Shown: one piece after another, positions 9,801 through 14,606 of the stretch
How the letters are laid out: each line of letters opens with the position of its first letter
Position numbering within the stretch: the first letter of the stretch is position 1
From: Phoronis ovalis
Lineage: Eukaryota > Phoronida > Phoronidae
Assembly: GCA_028565635.1 (NCBI GenBank)
Contig: JAOXYB010019793.1
Span: 3,128 to 17,733, forward strand
DNA: 14,606 bases
Direction of reading: 5' to 3'
The notes under the pieces: generated by a model
What the model saw: the letters and a program-made list of their open reading frames with translations, nothing else
Database searches by the model: none
Told to the model about the DNA's origin: nothing
Made by a program: the position numbers and the translations under genes

Positions 9801-11502
9801 TTATTTTAGATCTGTAGCGTTGCTTTGCATTCAAGTTGCCTGCTTATCGAGGCTTCAGTGCGTGTGCTAGTGAAGAACAGGACAGAAAGCTCGTCAGTAA
9901 TTGAGTTCTAGTTCCGGTTAAGCTAGTTGGGATTTCCCCGAATCGTACAGTTTACTGAATTCGCAAATAAATCCACAATACAGAATACTTCACCAATGAC
10001 AACTTAACCAATAGGATTAAGCTCTCCTTTAGACACGAGGACTAATTCTTTATATCTGAGAAACCGCTGCAAAAATATATTTTTTACATATAATACGATT
10101 ATTAAACGAAAAATTAATGAATCTTCAGTTTTTTTTAAGTTACCGCCTTTTTTCACAGTTTGCGCAGTGATATTACGCGAAACGATATAAATCTTTCTTA
10201 ACCTACCGTAACTTTCGCTTTTACGATGAGATATTAACAGACAAGTTTGTTAAAAGTCAACTAACCAAATAAAATTACAATATTTGCATTCTACATTGGG
10301 GGTTTTCCACATCCACGAACTTTATAAGCGCTTTAAGCGAGGTCACGAGAAGTAACCGTTAAATGTAACGATGATACAATTTTGGCAAGTTTTGCAACTT
10401 CTTAGTCCAAGAAATTACTTTATTTCGCAAAATAATCATAAGAAGAAGAAGTTCATCTGGTGTAAATATTCAAGTGATTATTTAACTTTGTTAGTTCGCT
10501 TTTTACTCCGCCAGTCCGTTCAGTCTGCTGATTAACCTAATTACAAAGACATTTTGTACAGTCTTTCCTATAAATGCAATAAAACATGAATGGCAAAACA
10601 TTTCCAATTCTTAAATTCTCCAATAAATGAATGCATGTACAAGAATTTCCAATATAGTGAATACTTGATTTATTACGCATGGAACACTAACAAAATGAAA
10701 ACACGCACTCTTTGCAATCTTTATATTTGGTTGTAGAAATGTTCACACTGAAATTTACAAGGAGCCAAAATAGCTACCAGCAGACGATCAAGTTTAAAGA
10801 AGAATGAAAGAATTTTAAGGGAAATCAATATACCTGTTCCACTAAATCATTCCCCTTTGATTGATACTCCTCAAACATTTCTGAGACAGATTCTTTGTCA
10901 GGGATTTCTTCACTAAGATCTTTGCCTTTGGGATTTTTACTGGCTTGATTCACATCCATTGGAATGTTTAATCCATTTGCATCGTTATCTTTTTCAGTTC
11001 CAAAAAGGAACAAACTTGAGAGAGGGTTTAATAGTTTGTCCCCTGATGCACCAACTGGTACGGACTTTTTCTCACTTGCAGAAGGAGCTGCTTTCTCTGC
11101 TAATGTTTCCCCTGCATCATGAGTAGGTTTTTTATCCCCTGCTGTTGATGTCTTGGCAGTACTTGGTTGAATTGTGGCTTTCTCATCTGGAAAAAATCGC
11201 ATCCATCAGCACAATGATATATGCACTTAAAAATTGTAAACTCTTTAAGTCAGGATAGGAAGTTATGGTAATATAACTTTAAGAGCACCCCTGTTTTACT
11301 ACTTATAATATCACCACTCATCATTCATTTTCTTCCATAATTTATACGGATATTCATTGCGTGTGTTACCATCAGACTCTGAGCTACTGCCATCTGTTTC
11401 TCCGATCGCCATATGTTTGCCTTTACCACTAGGGACTGGTTTGTTCTTTTGGACTTCTTTCTGGTGCTTTTCTTTTTCACTAGTGGCCTCTTCTAATAAA
11501 TC
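775..11502 (-). CDS. unc13: UNC13/Munc13 family gene, partial (11 exons, middle of MUN domain)
   Basis: The family acts at presynaptic active zones (and in other regulated exocytosis), where the MUN domain bridges vesicle and plasma membrane and catalyses opening of syntaxin-1 for SNARE assembly. I joined minus-strand exons 11502-11370, 11186-10834, 6604-6480, 6011-5926, 5614-5488, 4784-4688, 4269-4129, 3709-3465, 3073-2909, 2283-2229 and 846-775. Every junction has GT..AG borders and matching phase, giving 533 codons without a stop. Family hallmarks in order are [105 protein letters not shown] and [19 protein letters not shown]. The pattern fits the UNC13A/B/C branch better than UNC13D or BAIAP3. 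Neither start nor stop codon is present; C1/C2 domains lie outside. The exon model is by eye, and transcripts would confirm it. Confidence 0.95.
847..2228 (-). other. Intron of unc13 between exons j and k
   Basis: A 1.4-kb AT-rich intron. It contains homopolymer T runs near 970-985 and a short (AT)n stretch near 2010-2024. The only open frame (1914-2105, plus) is low-complexity translation with no recognised domain. I see no extra exon, RNA gene or well-formed mobile element. Confidence 0.8.
2229..2283 (-). CDS. unc13: unc13 exon j: 55-bp exon, [12 protein letters not shown] segment
   Basis: A very short exon, acceptor ATATTGTAG, donor CTGAAG|GTATGC. The first C completes Ser, then 18 codons encode [18 protein letters not shown]. 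Relatives read (L/T)-LYA-x-x-CEKTVLKR-(V/L)-LKELWK, so both sequence and position fit. It ends in phase 0, exactly where the next exon supplies ELWR. Confidence 0.95.
2284..2908 (-). other. Intron of unc13 between exons i and j
   Basis: A 625-base AT-rich intron. Its only structured part is the 23-bp tandem triplication near its 3' end (lower coordinates). Nothing else recognised. Confidence 0.8.
2356..2424. repeat. 23-bp tandem repeat, three perfect copies
   Basis: The unit TGCTGCAGTTACATAGTTCATTC occupies 2356-2378, 2379-2401 and 2402-2424 without a mismatch, followed by a partial TGCTGC. Identity of the copies indicates recent slippage or an actively varying minisatellite. It lies in the intron, about 70 bases upstream (in gene sense) of the acceptor of exon j, and each unit contains a PstI-like CTGCAG palindrome. 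Confidence 0.97.
2909..3073 (-). CDS. unc13: unc13 exon i: MUN domain, variable loop region
   Basis: A 165-bp exon, acceptor TTTGCAG, donor GGCAG|GTAGGC, in phase 2 at both ends. It completes Ser and reads [17 protein letters not shown], then [18 protein letters not shown] and [14 protein letters not shown]. Relatives have an equivalent (L/F)-x-P-x-I-x-x-x-V-(R/K)-x-(L/M)-(G/S)-x-(L/I)-L helix, a variable loop, and a D-x-VL-(R/Q)-P-(L/I)-MDLLD helix. The loop sequence itself is not conserved. The frame was closed as noncoding on its own; it becomes evident only after joining to its neighbours. Confidence 0.94.
3074..3464 (-). other. Intron of unc13 between exons h and i
   Basis: A 391-base intron with T/A-rich tracts. 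No exon-like frame or repeat of note. Confidence 0.8.
3465..3709 (-). CDS. unc13: unc13 exon h: MUN domain, [17 protein letters not shown] segment
   Basis: A 245-bp exon, acceptor TTTCAG|ACT, donor AAGAG|GTAA, starting in phase 0 and ending in phase 2. It encodes [20 protein letters not shown], then [19 protein letters not shown] and [18 protein letters not shown], ending [10 protein letters not shown]. The CILMNN[10 protein letters not shown] core is a signature of UNC13 proteins from worms to mammals, so this is a near-certain coding exon. An apparent Met start inside it (NKVLL preceded by GTG Val) is an artefact of reading the exon in isolation. Confidence 0.98.
3710..4128 (-). other. Intron of unc13 between exons g and h
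   Basis: A 419-base phase-0 intron, AT-rich, with no additional feature seen. Confidence 0.8.
4129..4269 (-). CDS. unc13: unc13 exon g: MUN domain, [14 protein letters not shown] segment
   Basis: A 141-bp exon, in phase 0 at both ends (47 codons), with acceptor TTTTCCAG and donor TTC|GTAAGA. It encodes [20 protein letters not shown], then [20 protein letters not shown] and YIKIFAF. The family consensus is FQ(Q/K)-x-SEH-x-LFS-x-SVVDVF followed by KLECPDP. One residue is missing relative to most relatives after ECP. Being a multiple of three, it could be skipped without frameshift, though that would remove a core helix. Confidence 0.97.
4270..4687 (-). other. Intron of unc13 between exons f and g
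   Basis: A 418-base phase-0 intron. I see no coding or repetitive feature in it. Confidence 0.8.
4688..4784 (-). CDS. unc13: unc13 exon f: MUN domain, WFEPFV segment
   Basis: A 97-bp exon between acceptor TTCACAG and donor GGA|GTAAGT. Its first G completes Leu of VPEYPL. It then encodes [16 protein letters not shown] and [16 protein letters not shown], matching the family pattern WFEPFV-x-x-WL-(D/N)-EN-(D/E)-(E/D)-V and ending at the K-K-x-G boundary found in other UNC13 genes. It ends in phase 0. Confidence 0.97.
4785..5487 (-). other. Intron of unc13 between exons e and f
   Basis: A 703-base intron. A 67-codon plus-strand open frame at 5257-5460 starts with TTG, not ATG, and is Lys/Asn/Leu low complexity, so it is not called. 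Nothing else recognised. Confidence 0.8.
5488..5614 (-). CDS. unc13: unc13 exon e: MUN domain, NF-pocket segment
   Basis: A 127-bp exon, acceptor TTTGTTTCAG, donor CT|GTAAGC, beginning in phase 1 and ending in phase 2. It encodes [17 protein letters not shown] then [18 protein letters not shown] and VPEYPL. Relatives read LCKS-x-x-YMNLHF-(K/R)-VKW, so the Phe of the NF motif is Leu here (codon CTT, 5564-5562) while the Asn is kept (5573-5571). The frame stays open into the upstream intron for 60 codons, but that part does not resemble UNC13 and is treated as intron. Confidence 0.96.
5615..5925 (-). other. Intron of unc13 between exons d and e, partly open in frame
   Basis: A 311-base intron. 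Directly upstream of exon e the coding frame stays open from 5615 to 5795, giving 60 codons of hydrophobic, Cys/Tyr/Leu-rich translation unlike UNC13. The exon e acceptor (TTTGTTTCAG) and exact residue spacing to exon d argue that this is intron. A longer alternative exon cannot be excluded from sequence alone. Confidence 0.78.
5926..6011 (-). CDS. unc13: unc13 exon d: MUN domain, [16 protein letters not shown] segment
   Basis: An 86-bp exon with acceptor TGCTTATAG. The first A completes Gln of VLNQ, and the text reads [19 protein letters not shown] then AQDMCEATK. The donor is taken as AAAA|GTTAGT at 5925, because it gives the phase 1 needed by the next exon and keeps exactly the residue spacing of other UNC13 proteins (QDM to HEK). 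A competing GTAAGG four bases downstream would break the frame. Position MCEATKK replaces the usual MKYAMEE, one of several local divergences. Confidence 0.94.
6012..6479 (-). other. Intron of unc13 between exons c and d
   Basis: A 468-base AT-rich phase-2 intron with nothing further recognised. Confidence 0.8.
6480..6604 (-). CDS. unc13: unc13 exon c: MUN domain, [10 protein letters not shown] segment
   Basis: A 125-bp exon, acceptor TTTTTGCAG|GTG, donor CA|GTAAGT, starting in phase 0 and ending in phase 2. It encodes [18 protein letters not shown] followed by a helix containing [16 protein letters not shown]. This is among the most conserved stretches of UNC13A-C, and fly and nematode proteins carry nearly the same GP-(S/K)-L-x-x-x-DFW and VIEED-(K/R)-N-x-Y-x-PVLNQ pattern. 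It is the strongest single anchor for the family call. Confidence 0.97.
6786..7042. mobile_element. MITE-like element with perfect 62-bp terminal inverted repeats
   Basis: Positions 6786-6847 and 6981-7042 are exact reverse complements over 62 bases, with a 133-base centre. The outermost TA dinucleotides (6786-6787, 7041-7042) can be read as the TA target duplication made by Tc1/mariner transposases, leaving an element of about 253 bp whose ends read TCCATTTTTACGCC. There is no transposase, so it would be a non-autonomous MITE or foldback. Absence of any mismatch between arms suggests recent insertion or gene conversion. A minus-strand 129-codon open frame across it (7144-6755) is an artefact of the repeat. 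In pre-mRNA the arms could form a long duplex. Confidence 0.85.
7263..7400 (+). repeat. Dispersed repeat, copy 1 (about 138 bp)
   Basis: From TTCAAAGTCTTAGG to CTTATTCTACT this stretch matches 13174-13314 in the same orientation with only scattered differences and small indels. The shared core includes TTTATATAAACAGG, GACAATTACATTGC and GGCACACCAACACTTTG. It is noncoding. Family unknown; probably part of a larger non-autonomous element of which only this part is shared within the window. Confidence 0.88.
7763..8330 (+). repeat. Degenerate repeat zone with ATACCC-GTTGC motifs
   Basis: The motif ATACCC(C)GTTGC(A/G)AG or a near variant recurs at about 7833, 7866, 8226 and 8260, with ACCACAGGGT variants at about 8019 and 8131. 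Units 8221-8252 and 8254-8284 are imperfect tandem copies. The zone is more CCC/GGG-rich than its flanks. A 185-codon plus-strand frame runs through it (7763-8320), translating to repeated IYPVAS; it begins at TTG, and the repeats explain it, so I do not call a gene. Positions about 8125-8190 resemble 13790-13860 in the element near 13.8 kb. Confidence 0.6.
8580..9220. other. Intron segment with CpG-containing hairpins
   Basis: Unlike the surrounding AT-rich DNA, this part has GC-rich inverted repeats: CGCTGTACGACAGCG near 8583-8597 and GCCGGG/CCCGGC at 9194-9199 and 9212-9217. It also has a short direct repeat GCTGACGG at about 8598 and 8611. A 69-codon frame at 8912-9121 (plus) has no recognised domain. 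It may be old mobile-element sequence, but I cannot assign a class. Confidence 0.4.
9242..9355. repeat. Imperfect tandem duplication (about 53 bp)
   Basis: Positions 9242-9293 and 9303-9355 align, beginning ACTT(G/C)CT and ending TTACGAGCAATATTT, with roughly a fifth of bases differing. An A-run separates them. Noncoding intron sequence. Confidence 0.8.
10834..11186 (-). CDS. unc13: unc13 exon b: long low-complexity exon
   Basis: A 353-bp exon with acceptor TTTTTTCCAG and donor CAG|GTATAT, starting in phase 1 and ending in phase 0. It encodes 117 full codons rich in Lys, Ala, Ser, Asp and Glu, typical of an intrinsically disordered segment. A hydrophobic patch ([12 protein letters not shown], about 11034-10999) interrupts it, and the exon ends with [19 protein letters not shown], which looks helical and probably rejoins the MUN fold. 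Its last codon leads straight into [11 protein letters not shown] of the next exon. Most UNC13 proteins have only a short linker at this place, so this exon is a lineage-specific expansion or, less likely, an alternatively used exon. Confidence 0.82.
11370..11502 (-). CDS. unc13: unc13 exon a: start of disordered insert
   Basis: This 133-bp exon begins after a pyrimidine-rich acceptor (CTTCTTTGTTAG) and ends at a GTAACA donor in phase 1. It encodes about 44 residues starting [16 protein letters not shown] and ending in an acidic SSSESD run that could suit a casein-kinase-2-like kinase (inference). It has no similarity I recognise to the conserved helix-rich part of UNC13. Assignment rests on splice signals, open frame and exact phase fit to the next exon. 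The exon upstream, which should encode the first part of MUN, was not found before the window end. Confidence 0.72.
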
Positions 11503-11744
11503 CTAACAAAGAAGTATATTTTTAGTGCACTATATCATTTTGTGTAACAGTTACTTATACTTTGCATTTCACAAAATGGATAAATTTTACCCAACTGCTT
11601 CTAACTGCAACTAGGTAACAATTGTGTAATATGAAAAGGTTCAACCTCCACATGCAAATTATTTAGAAGGAAACGTGGACTGTTAAATAATACCTAGTAC
11701 TTAAGTTAAACTTCTATGATAATTTTGACAATCTTCAACAGTCA

Positions 11745-13175
11745 AGTAAGCCAGGTCAAAATTACACATAGCATGTACTGCAACATGGACTTACTCTGTA
11801 CCGAATATGAAACTGTTCGGATAAAAACTAAAGCTGTTATTATGACTTGCAATCTCACGAACTAACATGGCCGCCAGTCGGCCATGTTGGAAGTAATCCG
11901 TGTCAATATTACACATAACCTGTACTTTGTCCTGTACTTACTTTCTACCGAACATGGAGCTGATCTGATAAAGTATGACGAAGTTATTGTGAGACAAAGA
12001 AACTGTTACGCACAGAAAAAATGTCAAAATATCATACCGGCATTTGACCTACTTGTCAATTAGGTCACTTTGAAATGTCACCTAGCCTATTGCGCCAGCC
12101 AACCTATAGTCTTCCTGGAACCACATATGAATCGTCGAGGTAGGGCTTGGTCTTCGCGGCTATAAACACAATGTTACACGCCCTCTCGAGAATAAATATG
12201 GCCGCCAGTCGGCCATATTGGAAGTAATCTAGGTCAAAATTACATTGTACTGCGACCTAGACTTACTCTTTTGGAAGTAATCCAGGTCAATAATATATAT
12301 AACCTGTACTTTGTCCTGTATAGTTACTCTGTACCGAATATGGAGCCGATCGGATAAAAACTGAAGCAGTTATTATGAGACAAAAAAGTGTTACGCATGG
12401 CAAAATATGTTGAATATTCGTAATAGCACTTGACCTACTTTTCAAGGTCACTTTAAAATGTCACCTTGCCTATTTCGCCCATCAACCTATGGCCTTCTTA
12501 GAGACACCTTTGAATCGTCCAGGTAGCGCTTCATCTTTGCGGCTATTGAAACAAACATGGCCGCCAGTCGGCCATATTGGAAGTAATCCACGTCAACATG
12601 ATACATAACTCGTTCTTTGAACTGTATTTATTCTGTACCGAATATGGAACTAAAACAGTTATTGTAAGACAAAGAAAATGTTATGGACGGCAAAAAATGT
12701 CGAAGCTTCGTAACGGCATTTGACCTACTTGTCAAGGTCATTTTAAAATGTCACCTAGCCTATTACGCCCGCCAACCTATATATAGTATTCCTAGAACCA
12801 CCTGTGAATCATCCAAGTAGGGCTTTGTCTTCGTGACTAAACGCAATGTTACGTGGCCTCTTGAGAACAAACCTGGCCACCAGTCGGCCATATTGGAAGT
12901 AATCTAGGTCAAAATTACACATAGCATGTACTGCGACCTGGACTTACTCTGTGCCGTTATTATGACGTGCAATCTCGTGAACCAACATGGACGCCAGTCA
13001 GCCATGTTTGAAATAATCCGGGTCAATACTGTACATAACCTGTTCTTTGTCATGTACTTGCTCAGTACCGAATATGGAGCTGATCGGATAAAAACTGAAG
13101 CCGTTTTTGCGAGACAAAAAGTGTTACGCATGGCAAAAAATGTCGAAGATTCGTACCGGCATTTGACCTACTTTT
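11745..13175. repeat. Diverged tandem array, units about 115-360 bp with hairpin core
   Basis: Five units are marked by the core ATGGCCGCCAGTCGGCCAT or a variant at 11864-11888, 12195-12219, 12554-12578, 12870-12894 and 12984-13008 (spacings 331, 359, 316, 114). Following the core, units share TTGGAAGTAATC, (A/G)GTCAA-A/T-ATTACA, CCTGTACTTTGTCCTGTA, TACCGAATATGGAGC, GTTACGCATGGCAAAA and TTGACCTACTTGTCAAGGTC. The fourth unit is a deleted version. The array starts with a partial unit near 11745 and is cut at about 13175 by the 7.3-kb type repeat. Divergence indicates an old intronic satellite or a tandemly amplified element. Open frames here (12904-13340) are chance. Confidence 0.9.
11864..11888. 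other. Perfect 10-bp hairpin core of tandem array
   Basis: AACATGGCCG, loop CCAGT, CGGCCATGTT. The copy at 12195-12219 reads AATATGGCCG/CGGCCATATT, a paired change that keeps a perfect stem. Other copies keep pairing mostly through G-U wobble if transcribed from the minus strand. Confidence 0.85.
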
Positions 13176-13314
13176 CAAAGTCTTAGGTTTATATAAACAG
13201 GTAAGGACAATTACATTGCAAACAAGTAAAAAGCAAATATTAAATTTTGCATGAACTTTCATGTGCTCCTTAATAAGGCACACCAACACTTTGTATATGA
13301 CACTTATTCTGACT
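13174..13314 (+). repeat. Dispersed repeat, copy 2 (about 141 bp)
   Basis: Matches 7263-7400 in the same orientation. Its left edge sits exactly where the tandem-array unit would continue as TTCAAGGTCAC, with TTCAAAGTCTTAGG in place, so either the repeat joined the array through this short shared TTCAA-GTC or both belong to one larger family. Right of 13314 the similarity ends. Confidence 0.88.
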
Positions 13315-13594
13315 TCTAAGTTTGCTATTAGACAGTACACATCTCTTGATGTAACGTCTCACATTAGATGGGTCGCCAAAGAACAGACCCAGTTCTAAAC
13401 ATTACAGTTGTCAATAACTAACAACTGTTTTCAGCATTTATTACTTCCTTCTCCAACTTTTATATGTATACAATTGTGTATAGGGTATATAAATTTATAA
13501 TCATGTAATAACTAATTAAAACTAAACTAAAATATTTATTCATATTCGTAACAAAACATGTATATTCAGCTTAAAAATAAATCATTATATTTTC

Positions 13595-14121
13595 TAGTCC
13601 TGGTTCGTGACGTTCCGCACTAGCTCTTAATAACCTGATTTGTGAGCTGTGCGAACAGTTATGGAAACTTTAATACATAGGTATGTAATTCCTATAGAAT
13701 TAGTGTTTACATCACTGTCCAAATACTATGATTATCCAAATTAAACTTAAACTACTCCATTCATCATTTGAAACTCTTGAATTCAGTTTTTACCTTTCAG
13801 TAGGCTCGTTTTACCCTGGGTCTCACACACCTACCCAGTTTTTTACAAGTACCCCATCCCTCTGGGTGCCAGCGCTACAAGTACCCCATCCCTCTGGGTG
13901 CCAGCGCAGGGATTACAACAGCCATAGAAGTAGTAGGAGTTGAAGTTGCATAATCAGAGAGTATCTGGACGCTGATATATGAACTCATTCGGTAGGAATT
14001 GCATAGATTTCCAAGTTTGGGCACTTTCAATGTAATTGGTTATGTAAGTTTCCATGACTGTTCGAACAGCTCACAAGTCAGATTATCAAGAGCTGGTGCA
14101 GAACATCATGAACCAGGACTA
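13595..14121. mobile_element. Non-autonomous element with 76-bp terminal inverted repeats
   Basis: Arms 13595-13670 and 14046-14121 are equal-length inverted copies (outer ends TAGTCCTGGTTC and GAACCAGGACTA) with roughly a dozen differences. TA at both outer edges (13595-13596, 14120-14121) could be a Tc1/mariner-type target duplication. The right arm has the 12-bp palindrome CTGTTCGAACAG. The centre carries a perfect 32-bp tandem duplication. No transposase is encoded; a 71-codon frame at 13728-13943 is a reading of the repeats. Arm divergence makes it older than the element at 6.8 kb. Confidence 0.82.
13844..13907. repeat. 32-bp tandem duplication inside the TIR element
   Basis: 13844-13875 and 13876-13907 are identical copies of a unit starting TACAAGTACCCCATCC and ending GGGTGCCAGCGC. 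The preceding TTTTACCCTGGG(T)CTCACAC sequence resembles 8150-8190, linking this element to the degenerate repeat zone in the large intron. Confidence 0.95.
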
Positions 14122-14464
14122 TAGATTTCCGTGACCTCTAATAATAAACAAGAGTAAGATTATAAAAGTTTAAAACACATCAAATGATTAATGCTAACTT
14201 TTGTCAACAATTTTTATAAAAGTTGCAAGTAGCTATACCTGAACAATAAGGTCAACCCTCACAATTAATATGTAACAGTAAACTTTTATATAACTTTCAG
14301 AAAGTAATCAATTGTCTCTGGGGAATAATCTATTGGCATAAATATTTGTAACTTCTAAATATAACTTACTGGGCAAAATCAGCAGGCAAAAATTCCCATC
14401 CTAAGAATTGACTTTTAAAAATAGTTAACCTTAATATTTACCTTTCATGCAATCTATTATCTCT

Positions 14465-14606
14465 GTATGTGTGTGTGTGTAAGTATGTATGTGTGTGTGT
14501 GTAAGTATGTATGTGTGTGTGTGTAAGTATGTATGTGTGTGTGTGTAAGTATGTATGTGTGTGTGTGTAAGTATGTATGTGTGTGTGTGTAAGTATGTAT
14601 GTGTGT
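14465..14606. repeat. 22-bp TG-rich microsatellite array, cut by window end
   Basis: The unit AAGTATGTATGTGTGTGTGTGT repeats with its AAGT at 14481, 14503, 14525, 14547 and onward with 22-base period, copies identical as far as the window shows. Length is probably polymorphic and may be misassembled. Confidence 0.97.

Larger units (their letters stand above)
6605..10833 (-). other. 4.2-kb intron of unc13 between exons b and c, repeat-rich
   Basis: By far the largest complete intron in the window; the others are 183 to 1382 bases. It has absorbed several insertions: a perfect-TIR element (6786-7042), a dispersed repeat copy (7263-7400), a degenerate CCC/GGG repeat zone (about 7800-8330), patches with CpG-containing hairpins (8580-8640, 9194-9217) and a 53-bp imperfect duplication (9242-9355). 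The remaining 9360-10833 is AT-rich with no gene, RNA or clear repeat that I can support. I found no exon in it. Confidence 0.8.
11503..14606 (-). other. Upstream intron of unc13 (5' end outside window), repeat-filled
   Basis: Exon a has a normal acceptor at 11503-11504, so this 3.1 kb should be intron; the exon before it, which should encode the first half of MUN, is not visible. About 11510-11740 and 13320-13590 are plain AT-rich sequence. The rest is repeats listed separately. A strong donor-like CA|GTAAGT on the minus strand at about 14372-14366 is preceded by only a short frame that I could not match to UNC13. Confidence 0.65.

Noticed and set aside
12904-13340. Three overlapping short frames on both strands
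   Set aside because: They sit in the diverged tandem array and the dispersed repeat, overlap one another, and are not kept in other units of the array.
13728-13943. 71-codon plus-strand frame
   Set aside because: It starts within the TIR element and translates the 32-bp duplication; no domain and no homologous start context.
14366-14410. Possible unc13 exon ending WEFLPADFAQ before a strong GTAAGT donor
   Set aside because: The frame is only about ten residues after a weak acceptor, does not match the UNC13 region expected upstream of exon a, and no partner exon was found.

Overview
This is an AT-rich animal nuclear genome window. It holds one recognisable gene, a partial intron-rich UNC13 (Munc13) family gene on the minus strand. 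Eleven exons can be built by hand from splice sites, reading phase and protein similarity, running from about 11502 down to 775. Together they give 1599 coding bases (533 codons) in one uninterrupted frame. GT-AG introns of about 0.2 to 4.2 kb, an UNC13 MUN domain and many short non-autonomous repeats point to a metazoan, probably an invertebrate. I cannot name the phylum with confidence.

The first two exons (11502-11370 and 11186-10834) encode a low-complexity, Lys/Glu/Ser-rich stretch. The other nine (6604 down to 775) encode the conserved middle of the MUN domain. This is the alpha-helical tethering module that opens syntaxin and templates SNARE assembly during synaptic vesicle priming. 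The C1, C2A, C2B and N-terminal regions must lie beyond 14606, and the end of MUN and C2C beyond position 1. Start and stop codons are both outside the window. Two features of the protein stand out: a disordered insert of about 170 residues just before the [10 protein letters not shown] motif, and Leu in place of Phe in the NF pocket needed by rat Munc13-1 for syntaxin opening.

The rest is intronic and repeat-rich. Position 65-177 has two stem-loops, 2356-2424 a 23-bp triplication, and 6786-7042 a MITE-like element with perfect 62-bp terminal inverted repeats and candidate TA target duplication. The 4.2-kb intron at 6605-10833 also holds a CCC/GGG-rich degenerate repeat zone (about 7800-8330) and a 53-bp imperfect duplication (9242-9355). 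Upstream of the first visible exon are a diverged tandem array with a repeated hairpin core (about 11745-13175), a second copy of a repeat also seen at 7.3 kb (13174-13314), a long-TIR element (13595-14121) and a 22-bp TG-rich microsatellite running off the window end.

No tRNA, rRNA, CRISPR or prokaryotic feature was seen, and no second protein-coding gene. The other open frames in the window lack conservation, credible starts or splice context.
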